Origin: Dillenia suffruticosa
Taxonomy: Eukaryota > Streptophyta > Magnoliopsida > Dilleniales > Dilleniaceae
Length of the DNA stretch: 64,000 nt
Assembly (NCBI GenBank): GCA_033439265.1
Contig: JAVTVX010000011.1
Span: forward strand, 12,276,590-12,340,589
Direction of reading: 5' to 3'
Shown here: piece after piece, positions 47,601 through 58,451 of the stretch
How positions within the stretch are numbered: position 1 is the stretch's first letter
Layout of the letters: each line of letters begins with the position of its first letter
Notes under the pieces: generated by a model
Told to the model about the DNA's origin: nothing
Databases searched by the model: none
What the model saw: only the letters and a program-made list of their open reading frames with translations
Position numbers and translations under genes: made by a program

Positions 47601-50600
47601 TGGTAGTAACATTATTGCTTCTTTTTCTAAGGGTCTTTTTTTTTGGGCTGATGCTTGCATGCAAGACTAGCCTAATGTGTCTTTATGTTTCATGTTGATG
47701 TATTTTTTTTCCCCTACATTGTATGTTGATCTGAAATTTATTTTTGGATCATTCTGTTGTTTGATGGTGTTAACCAAAAGGTCAAAGGAATTAGGATCTT
47801 TCCTTTAATTTTCTAGTTAGTGATATTTATTATTTTATTAGCAATTTTGCATGGGCATCAAATAGTAAAATACTGTCATAATTTCTCTCTTTAAAGTTCA
47901 GTATCGTGATCTATTGGGTGCTTCCCTTTTATCAAAAGGCAAGAGAAACCACTAAAGCTTTGCAAAAACCATGGATAACATAGAAGTAAATACTTGTAAG
48001 TGACTTTGCGAATTTGATAACATGATCAACATTTATTAAAAAGAACATATGAAAAAAAAAGGACTAGAAGACATTTGAAACTTGAGGATGGGAAACTAGA
48101 AAAAAATTCAGAACAAAGTACTTATAATTCACTTGTTCTATAATGGCCGCTTATATTTGCTCCTACTATCCCCAAAACCAGGAGGTATCCCCATGCATGA
48201 AGTAACCAAATTATCCATGGTCCAAGGAACATTATATCATGGAAAAAACAGCATTCCATGACTTTCATCCTAGAGTAATGCAAATAATATTACCAACTGA
48301 TTTATCCTATAATAGCTAGAACGATTCTTCTCTTTTGAAGATTATCCTCCCTAAGAATTATGCCTAAGCATTATCTCTAATAGCTACCTTAGATAGCATC
48401 CTGTGTTGCTGGGGAGAGAAGGAAATTTGTCGAGGTTGTCTAAATCAATTTCCAAATTAAGAGAATGCTGCTTATCTCTTAACCTGAAATCCCCTTCAGT
48501 TATCCAGTAAGAGAATCTAACATAAAATGAGTTTGATTTGACCTCTTATTCTCAATCTATATCCACCTTTGGTATTAGAAATAAGCAAAGTCCCGGAAAA
48601 GCTTAAGATCTCAATCTAGTGGAGTTCTAACATCATTTATCATTCAAGTTGGATGCCCAGAAAAGCAGGGGAAACCCACCATACCCTCTATCCCTTGCAA
48701 TACCAATTAGGCCTTATCCAAACCTCAATCAGCTCTTGTCATCTACACTCTGGAGAAGCATATACAACTATAGTTATCTGAAATTTTGCAGTAGTTGTTC
48801 ACCATTTTGCTCCAGAAGGAGAGCACCTGAGAGGGGCATTGCTTTGGACTACGAGGGTTGAAGAAAATATCATCTTCTTTTAATTTGCGTCTGTTTTCTG
48901 ATGCAATATCACCGACATCTCCACAGATATCTTCTAACATCTGGTATGGGTACTTGATCCATGGTTGTTTGTTCCATGGAAAGTTTCAAGCTCTTCAATT
49001 GATTGGATTTTGGTTCATTTGGAGGGAATGACCTTCTTACAACTAGGGGAAGTGGGTATGGGGTTTTGAATCTTCACCAATGTTGAGTGTTTGAAGCCCC
49101 TAGAACATTATGCAATTGATTGTTTGATAAACGATAAATGATTGGATAGCTCGAAATATTCTTCTTTTAAGGTCCTGTACTAAGTGCATGACTCTGAAAA
49201 CCTGTTTAATTATTGAGTTGTTTTTTTTTTCTTTTTTTTTTTTTTGGTGAATGAACGAAACTGTTGGTAAATGGAAAGTATGTTCAAAATAATAAATAAA
49301 TGGAAACAATGGTGTTATCAGATACCCCAATATTTCCGTCTAGCATTGTAGGTGACAGGATTTCACTGTGAGTAAGTAGTGAACATCATATCTGTTTATT
49401 TGCTCAACTTCTATGGAAGTTTTCCCTGCAAACTTGTGCAGGGAAATTTTAATAATCAGGATTCAGTTATATTGTGAATCATGTGTAGTGTCTTGAAAAT
49501 TCAGGTATAGTTGTACTTCTTAGATGCATTATTTCACCTATATGGCAGTACCAACTGTCTTGGTCATCAATTTTGAAGATCCAGCAATTGAAAATGATGG
49601 GCATGCTTGAGAAGTGTTCTTAGGTGCTCTTTCTGGATGATCTATTTTTTGTATAAAACTAAAATTTGTTGATCCTTAAGATAAAGTGTGAAACATGATA
49701 TATAGTGATATTAGCTTCAGCAAAACTGCGAGCGATAATCATGAGAAGTAACCAGTACTAGCCGGATTAAGTGTGGATCCATGATGGATTCACATTTATC
49801 ATAGATGGACTTGATACCAATTGATAGTTCTGGAAGAACTAGAGGATGACCTATGAAAGGTGTGCTGACATTGTGGTTCTAGGACTTAAGGGCTTTAAGA
49901 GTTTCCTGTCTCTGGCCCCATGCTGTGGACGCATTTGACCAAATCTTTTTTCTGAAAATAGGTCTAGAATTTTGGCTGCTTCTCAAGCAAAAGAAAAAAA
50001 TACCTTGAGACAGGATCTGTGCGGGAAAGACTCTCTCTTCCTCACAAATCCCTTTATTAACCAAGCTGCAGAAAGATTTCATATCTTTAGTGTGTTCTTT
50101 ATATCTGTGTGTGTATGTATGTGTGTGTGTTCTCTCTTTTCCCTAAATAAATAAATAAATAAATTGCATTTTTGCACCTCATCCTCCCTATCCTGTGTAG
50201 ATCAGAGACGCTGTACTGTATTCTCCCAAATGTATAACTTAAATCACTGACTACTGGGTTCTTCAAGCACACATTGTGACCCTCTTTTAACAGGTCTTCA
50301 TCTAGTTCTTTCAGAACCTTCTATCGCACAAGTTGTTTGCATATTGTTTGGGACTGCTGCTCTTTGTGTTTTTAATCGCGTGGTGTCTTCTTTATAAAGA
50401 AATGGAAAATCCTGCCATCTTCGTTTTTTGGAGGGAGGGTTTAGATGCATGTTTATATATGTAACTTCTTGTGTGGTTTTAATTTGCCTATTATTTTAGC
50501 TTCTCCCAACCACCTTTGTGGAGCTGCGTAAAATTTTTTTCTTGCTGATTAACATGTTTTAATCTTTAATGCTCTGTTACATTTTTTTGTTTTGGAAAAT

Positions 50601-53455
50601 AATTGTTTTGTTTGAGCATGGAATATTTTTGTTAATGCAAAATTCTATTGCCATTTAAAAGTATGTTCAGAGATAAGTTATATCATATGATGCATCTGTA
50701 GCCCTTGAAACATGTCAGATTTTCAATATGGAAAAGTTGATTCTTGATATTGTGTGGTTTTCATGTTGTGTATTTAGGTTGTTGTATCTTTGATTGAGCT
50801 TTGTAAGTTCTCTTTCTGCACTATCACTTGCCATTGGGAGGTTTAGAGAGCATCAATCCTGCAATAATAGTGATTCTAAGGAAATACTAAACTAAATCTT
50901 CAGTCCCAAAATGCTTGTACTTGTCTATTTAAATCCTTTTCTTATCATTCAGTCTGGTTTGAGGCCATATTAGTAGTGATATTAAATGATAGCTATCTTT
51001 TCTGGCAAAGATGTTGCTGGCTATTTTATGCTTTTGATTGTTTGACTTTTAAGTCTTTCGAATCTTTTGTAGATGATGTTGCTTTTCTTAGATTCTCTTC
51101 CATTCTAGTCCCTATGGATGAGCACTTCCTTGGTATTCTCCCTGTGGTTTTTGTACTTCTTTTGAATCAAATTCTTTCTTATCCAACAAAAAAAAATGTT
51201 GCTACCTCCTATAACATTTATGGCACGTTTATCAAATATTTTGTTTGACTTTTCTCTCTCTACTTTTTGTTATATTTTCATTTTCTTTATTGATGCTTTT
51301 AGGACTTTCCTCCTGCACTTACTAGAGTTCTTACTCTCATAGCACATAGATTTATGACTTACAGATTTTGGGCAATTTCTTGATGAGTAAAGACAATGCT
51401 AGTTTATAAAGGGATAGACATGGAAAATGCTTTCTGAATGACAGAAGCACATAATAATAAGCATCAGAAAACTCAAAATGGTGGTATTTATGATGGAGTC
51501 ATGGCAAAATGTTCCTCAGTGGTAGAGTGGCTGAAAGATGCATGTGCTTAGATGTATGGCATCCTGGCATTAGCTATAAATGATGCTAGTAATTTGTGTT
51601 GTTATGTTAGTGATCAGCTTTCGAAACATATTTATTGAATCTTCTGTGCTCATTCTCTGGTAGGAATTGATTTTATTTTATTTTTTCTTCTGGGTAGGCA
51701 GTAGGAAGTTTCTGTGATCATATATTGCTTTATGCTATACTACACATCCATGTTGTGTCATCTTCTCGTCTTCGAAAATTTTGGATTCACCTCTTGTATG
51801 TTGCTCCCCTAATAAAAGTTGCAGCCTTAGAGAACATTCTAATCTCCTAAATGATGCTTTTGCTTTCTGTTGTCTGGAAGCACCCAAGAACATCACTTTC
51901 TTGGGAACTCTACTAGTCCAATTACTTCTAGGAAAAGGGTCCTGGAACCCAGAAAGGCCCTGTCCAGAAGTTTCAAATATAATAGTTGAAACTAGGCAGA
52001 AACAGGCTTTACTTCCCAAACTTTGAACTTATAGGATGAGTTCCAACTTTGTCAAAGCATCCTTCCTCCACTAAAATTTCAATGCTAAGACCAAATATTG
52101 CATTCCTTTAGAAGTGCTTCAGACTTGTCCCTCCATAAACACAGGTTACTCAATTTAACTGCACACCAGATACCCGTGTACCAGATATTGTGGCTATTTA
52201 ACTCCATAGCACCCATCTCCCTAAATACCTAATTGTTGCTACTTATACTGTAACCTTCGTGAGTGAACTGACGTAAAAGTACTTAACAAAGCTGTCTTAA
52301 ATTTGCTGTATGTGCACACTTTAAGTGTGAACATGTATGAGTCAGTGAAATTTTATTTTATGGCATGTTCTTCTGCAAATTATTTTTGAGTGTCCCTAAT
52401 ATCTGCATGAACTGTGTGAGAGTAGTGTAAGCAAGCAAGTTGTCAAACTCAGAAAATTGTGAAGAAAATGCTTTTTCCGACGAGCCAATTTTGATTCCAT
52501 TTTTCAATAATTGATATCCTGATCCCTATAGGTCTGATTCATGAGCCAGGGCAGATGAAGATAATCCAGAAAGAGTTCCTTTCTGTGGTGCACAAGGAAA
52601 TTAAGAAAATGAAACATATAGTCAGTAATGAGTTAGGTGAAACAAAGAGAGTTGAGCTGGTGGACCAACAGAAACAGATTCACTTAATTTTCAGTTCCTT
52701 GGCTGCACATTCCCTCCCCCATCCTGTTAGGCCCTATATTCTATGTAGATATAATTTGGATATGCTCATTGTATTCTTATATGAGCATTTCAGAATAGCC
52801 AATCGAAGTAACTAAGTGTATGCAAATATTCGTTGAAAGAATTGACAAGTTGTAGCAGAGAATGGTAAAAGATGTCTCTAGATGATTAAGGGATGTCGAC
52901 GGTTAAATGAGAGATGTTGGTAGAGTAACATGCTGAACCAGTAGTAAAAGAAAAAGGAAAATATCAAAAAACTTTCATATCTGAAAATTTTAGATTATAA
53001 AATTAAAGCTGAATTGGTATAAATCTACTCTTTATCAAAATTTCTGAGCTCTCACATTGAGAGAGCAGGGAAATTTTTGTTGGCATGAATTGCTGCAAAG
53101 GGAAAGGAGAAGACATGGCTGAATAGATCAGAGATAGATATGTGGGGAAGCTGGACCATTTAATTTGTTTTATTTGAAGATGCAAAAACTAAGGAATGAT
53201 CACAAAGTTTTTTCCCACTTTTCTTAATGAATTATTCAACTAAATTGTAACTAATTTTGGAAGGTCTGTAGAAGATATAGTGGTAAAAGCAAGTAAAACC
53301 AGAGGTTTTGGATTTTCATGGAAGACATTTCGTGCCCATATTCTTGAAGTCCTTTGGCAAACCAGAAAGGGCAAGAAAAACTTTTGGCATTAGCTTTTAT
53401 ATTTTTTTAATTAATTATTTTTTATTAGGATGTTTTAAAGTCTTCAAGGCTACTC

Positions 53456-53496
<41 letters not shown>

Positions 53497-55724
53497 CTTT
53501 GTATTGCTTAAAAGTTATATTTCAAAAGATCTCTTGTTATTTTTGGATTGGGAAAGCTTAGTGTGTGAATGTACCTAGGGTGTTGCTAGAGGGTGTTTTA
53601 TACATTTTTTGGAGGGTGATATTGGCCCCTTTAACATTATCAACAGCTAAAATATGTGTTTGGTAACTCAGCCAATTGCCAATGATATTCAGTTGATAAT
53701 CCAAAAGTTTCAAACAAGTCATCTGCCACCCAAAGTAGTTTTGACTATGCAAAAACTGCTTTTGGATATTTTTACTATTTTACCCATTTTATATTAATAA
53801 TAACAACAAAGATATTTAAATAGTTAAAAATTATTTTACTCATTTTTTAATTTTTACTATCTAATTTTTATAAGATAAAATTTAAATTATTATTGTCATA
53901 TATATTTAGATTAATTGATTGTCTTTTTTTAAATAGTTGCAAAAAAAATTGTCTTTTATTATAAAGTTATAGTTCATATGATTTGTATCAATTTTTAATA
54001 ATATATTTGAATTAATTATTTAAAAAAAATTATTGATATTATATTTGTATATTTTACATTTCAATATATAGCAATAATGTAAAAAAAATATATATATCTT
54101 CAAAAATAAAACAAATGTAATTAACATAGAATTGTCCCTTTTGATCATTTTATACATGAACAACAATTGATATCAGCTAGATTGCTAGACATTGATATCA
54201 ACTACAAACAGCTGTCAGCCATTGATGAGTGGCCGTTAGAGGCCGTCACCGATCGACTAAATTTCATTACTTAAACCAAGCAGATCCTAAATGTTGTTTT
54301 CATGATTGTTATTGAATAAAACTTTTTAGTCAATTCATGAACCTTATACTTCTTAAGTTTAGGTTTAAGATTTCATGGATTTGATATGTGATAGATGGTT
54401 ATGGATGACAACGGTAATGAGCCTTGTCTTTGTTGTTTATTGATGAATCCTGATGCATTTTTGAGATGCAACTCCTTGGGTTACTTTTAGATGACATCTA
54501 CTAAATAATTTATCAACAAGGAATGCTAAATGGTGGCATTTATTTTTGGGTTAATATATGATTAGAGCGAGCTGGATGTATTCTAGATGGTTGTTTTCAT
54601 TTTTGAGAAGCTGTAAATATGTTCAATGAGAAAATTGTAAATGGCTGAAATAGATTGCTGCCTTTTGTGTAAAATTGACACTGGTAAGAGTTCAAACGTA
54701 CTGGAGATTAAGTGTAGTTACATTGATAACATTGGAAATGGTGCCTCATTATGGAAGGAAAGATCATATAAAGAATGGACTCGGGCCAAATCAAATTATG
54801 CTTCATGGAATAGCATGATGAGCTATTCTTTGCAGGAATATAATGATTGGTGTGGTCTTTATTAGTGTTGAATTGAAAGTTTATTTATCCTACCGACCTC
54901 AACTAGTTGATTCATAAAGGTCATCTGCTACCCTTTTTCTGTACGCATTAGGTAAACTCATCAAACACGTGATAGGCCAAACAAAAAACGAGGAGTAGAG
55001 AAGCATTCAAAATCACCCAGAGAGAGGTTTATTGAATTTTAGTTTTGGTCATGAAACATTTTGAAGAGTCTGCCTGCAATTAAAGTTTAGTATCTAAAAT
55101 TTTTTCTAGGTGGTTGTATTGTCATTTCGTCTCTGTAATGTTTTAGTAGTGGCAAAGCCAACTTGTGACTTTATCAAGTCATAGAGGATAGATTACTATC
55201 GTGATCTCAAAAACTATTAGGCGTATGTTGTCGTTTGCTTGGGTGGCTTTGCATGTTTGCATATGATATTTGCTCTCTCCTGCAAGATGAGCTTACTAAT
55301 TGCACGCTTACATTCCTTCTGCTAATTTTTGAATCCTAGTTACTTCATGTTTAATCTTGTTTTATGTTTTCCAGTCTTATCTATTGGGACATATTGGGGT
55401 ACTTCCGTTTTTTGAATTTCTGTTGATGGATTGCATCATAATCCTGATATAAAAAGCCCCTATAAAAAATAAGGTAACTTACTTGCAGTGTCATTTTTTT
55501 GGAATTGCAGGTGCTTAGAGAGAGAGAACTATGGTTATCGATTGATTGGGGTGGTCGAGCATCGGGGAACCATGAGAGGTGGTCACTACGTTGCTTACAT
55601 AAGGGGAGGAAAGAGGAGCGGAGACGACGTGTGGTATCATGCTAGTGATGCATATGTGCGTGAAGCTACTTTAGAGGATGTTCTTCGCTCTGAGGCCTAT
55701 ATCTTGTTCTATGACAAGATTTGA
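44602..55724 (+). CDS. Ubiquitin-specific protease, UBP1/UBP2 type; exons 44602-47429 and 55511-55724
   Basis: A deubiquitinating cysteine protease of 1013 residues. It removes ubiquitin from proteins or processes ubiquitin chains in cytosol and nucleus. An N-terminal ZnF-UBP domain spans about residues 73-161 (CEDC, CLECGHFSCGG, HALRHSRQTRH, WCFTC); in the family it binds the free C-terminus of ubiquitin. The USP catalytic domain begins at GLVNLGNTCFFNSVMQNL with catalytic Cys 241. It has a zinc-ribbon-like CLECGHSS plus CESC pair, a long low-complexity insertion, and HLKRFAQDARGRLNKL. The second exon supplies catalytic His 968 in GGHYVAYIRGG and the third triad residue, Asp 989, in WYHASDAYV. 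The phase-2 junction restores MDPR-CLEREN, as in homologues. Length is close to Arabidopsis UBP1/UBP2 as I recall them. The gene cannot be assigned to UBP1 or UBP2 without a tree. Confidence 0.93.
53459..53494 (+). repeat. (GT)n microsatellite
   Basis: About 36 bases of GT inside the long UBP intron. Confidence 0.9.
53630..54295. mobile_element. Possible AT-rich MITE-like insertion
   Basis: A block of very AT-rich DNA inside the intron is bounded by weakly similar inverted ends (TGTTTGGTAACTCAG near 53657 and CTTAAACCAAGCAGATCC near 54271). The ends match only partly and no target duplication was identified. Confidence 0.25.
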
Positions 55725-57344
55725 GAGAATTTATTTTTTTATTCAAATGAAATTTTTACCAAAAAATTTAGGGGTTGAATGACAACCCTTGAGAGAGAAT
55801 TAGAGCTGAGTGGACAACATGGGTTACAAACGAAAATTTGATAATTCTTTTTGGTCCTCCTGTTGTAGATGTAAATCAACATTTTGATCATTGGATTATT
55901 CATCTGTCATCAAAATACAAACCCAAAACCTTCATATCAAGGCAGCCTTTCGCTATTATGCATGATTCCAGCCACAACCTCTTTGCCTTATTGTAAACTA
56001 ACATATTCTCTTGTATATAGCTTATACTATTACCAGAGGCTGTTTCTCTCTCTCTCTCTCTCTCTCTCTTTCTCATGCTAGCTTGTTCTCCTCTTTAGTT
56101 GTTTGTTCTATCTTGTGGGCAGAATTCTCGAAGCTCTTCCATTGTTTAAACTTTGATTTTCACATTCTTATTATCTTTGAACTAACTCATGTTTTGCCAT
56201 ATCCTTTGTGGAGACAAAACAAGAGAACACACGCTTAAGACTGGGTTGTAGCCAGATGTCATAAGTAAATAAATGTGACATTCAGCTTCGACAAGGTCCA
56301 GTTTCATCATAATTGGATTGAAAGTAGTCTTTCTTTATGATTGATCAAGTAAATATGGCAAGAATTTTGGTAAAAATAAATTATTAAATATAATCTTCAA
56401 AAAAAGCAAAAAAAAAAAAGAACTCAGACTCCAGGAAAGAAAAAATGGAAACTCCGGAAGTCACACAAGTCCCGAACAAACATGGAAGGATCTTTCTGTG
56501 GGTGTGGTAAATGTGAAATGTTTTTTTCTTTATTTTTTTATTATTATAAATCATATCTATTGATTTGATTTGATTTGATAAATGTATACTGTGAAACACT
56601 AAAGACGAGCTTTGAAAGTCTCGCCCACCAAACACAATGGGCAGTGAGTTCAAATTTTGAAGATCTGTGGGGGAACCAAGAAACAAAAAGAGACACTTGT
56701 GTTGTGGATGCCTGCAACCTGCACCGCAGACTGCACTGCCCACTGTAGCTTCTTTTTCCTTACTCTAGCAGGCATCCAACTGGGCCAAATGTTTATTCAT
56801 CAGTCTTCTTTCGCTATATACCCAGTCCTCGTTTCTTTCGCCCAACACAAAGAGACCTTTAAAAAATATCTACTTGAATACGAACTGACCCCCTCTACCT
56901 CTACCTTGTAAGCCCACACACTATTTTGCAAAATGTCATGCATCCTCAAAACCATTTTTGAGATTTCCTATTCAGATTAAATTTAAAATTTTATTTTATT
57001 TTCCAATGCCCAAAAAAGATAAATTTCAATAAGATTGAAGTAAACATTAAAAAAAGTTGGTGAAAATACGATGTAGGAGAAAAAATAGGAATTATTTGGA
57101 AAAATAAGAAATTTTAACTATGTGATGTTCAGATGAATGAGAGAAAAAAATTAGAAAGTCGATAAATTATGAGGGCTTAAATATTGTGTTTTCTTTCTAA
57201 AATTGTTTAAATTATAATTATAATCTAATCAAATTTCGTAGTCTTAAAATTTTTTAAGCCATAACATAAGAGCATATCTCTCATAACCATCGAGTCGTCA
57301 CTTGAAAATACATAATCTTATCGATATATTATGAATTTAATGAC
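55725..57344. other. UBP 3' flank and intergenic DNA
   Basis: The first few hundred bases probably hold the UBP 3' UTR. A (CT)n tract lies at 56044-56069. I see no other gene. Confidence 0.45.
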
Positions 57345-57490
57345 AGATTTTTATATTTTTTTAATCAAAATCTCAAATTTAATTTTTAAAAATAAAAAAC
57401 AGATATAAAAAAATTAATTCTTAAATTAGACTTACGATTATTTGCGGTGAATTATTCAGATTTTCAGATTCTGATAACAAAAAAACATAA
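57345..57490 (+). repeat. SINE-like repeat copy, diverged
   Basis: A family-like order, TTAATCAAAATCTCAAATTTAA, then ATTCTTAAATTAGACTTACG, then GTGAATTATTCAGATTTTCA, then GATAACAAAAAAAC. Tentative, because it is AT-rich. Confidence 0.4.
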
Positions 57491-57849
57491 TTTTTAGATA
57501 AAATTCATCATCCTGACTTGTGAAAATTATATTAAAAATTTTTGAATATGCACAGATAGTTCACCTAATTTCAATGTTCATTACACTAATTTATGAGTTT
57601 TTATAGGTATCTAATAGGTTTACGCTACTTGGAATCCGAGCAATATTAAAAATAAAAAAGAATGATGGGATGAAAGTAAAATATTTAAAATAAGGGGGAC
57701 ATCAATGATATTTGCACATTTACTACCTGACGCTCAAACCAAAAGAAAAAAGAAATGATGGGGTTCAAAGTTGAAACGGGAAAAAGAAAAGCAAAAGCGA
57801 AAGAGAAAAAAGTACAACAATATTAACACTCTGCATCTCCTGCACTGTC

Positions 57850-57853
<4 letters not shown>

Positions 57854-57889
<36 letters not shown>
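57854..57889 (+). repeat. (CT)n tract in the 5' leader of the X8 gene
   Basis: A CT tract ending 71 bases before the start codon of the X8 gene. Confidence 0.85.
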
Positions 57890-57892
<3 letters not shown>

Positions 57893-57960
57893 CTTTACCA
57901 ACGCTTCCCCCGTTAATTCAACACACCCTAGAACTCCCTAAATTAATCCAAATTGAATCG

Positions 57961-58413
57961 ATGGCGTCCAAAGCAGAGGTGTTGTTGATAATAGTGTTGA
58001 TGATTATGTCTAGTAGTGTGTCAAAAATGGAGGTGAGAGGGGCGAACACAATGACGCAAGGGACATGGTGCGTGGCGAGGAGTGATGCGAGCGAGAAGGC
58101 GCTGCAGACTGCGTTGGATTACGCATGTGGGTCTGGTGCTGATTGCGCTCCTCTTCAGTCTTCCGGGCTATGTTTTCTTCCCAATACTATTCAGGCGCAT
58201 GCTTCTTATGCTTTTGATAGCTATTATCAGCGCAAGTTTATGGCTCCTGGCTCTTGTGACTTTGCTGGCACTGCTACTGTTGCTAGCACTAACCCCAGTT
58301 ACTCTCTCTCTCTCTCTCTCTCTCGCATTTTCTCTCTCTTGCTCTGTTATTCTTCCAACTTTCTTTTTTTTTTCTTTTGTTTGGGTATTGTTTGCTGTTT
58401 TTCCTTGTGGGTT

Positions 58414-58451
<38 letters not shown>

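Larger units (their letters stand above)
47430..55510 (+). other. 8.1-kb intron of the UBP gene
   Basis: A GT-AG intron (GTGTGCGG ... GGAATTGCAG), phase 2. If retained, the frame runs to a stop at 47575-47577 and would give a 991-residue protein without the catalytic His. The intron contains a (GT)n tract, an AT-rich probable insertion at about 53.6-54.3 kb and open frames (for example 48743-48940 minus, 52555-52815 plus) that match no family known to me. Confidence 0.85.

Noticed and set aside
52555..52815. An 86-codon frame with charged N-terminus in the UBP intron
   Set aside because: No family is recognised and there are no flanking splice signals in frame with the UBP exons. Taking it as a cassette exon would not be supported.
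1384..55724. The E2-like and deubiquitinase genes as one ubiquitin-type defence or regulatory cluster
   Set aside because: They are about 42 kb apart, separated by unrelated genes and a transposon block, and each has its own introns and leader. Plant genes are not arranged in such operons.
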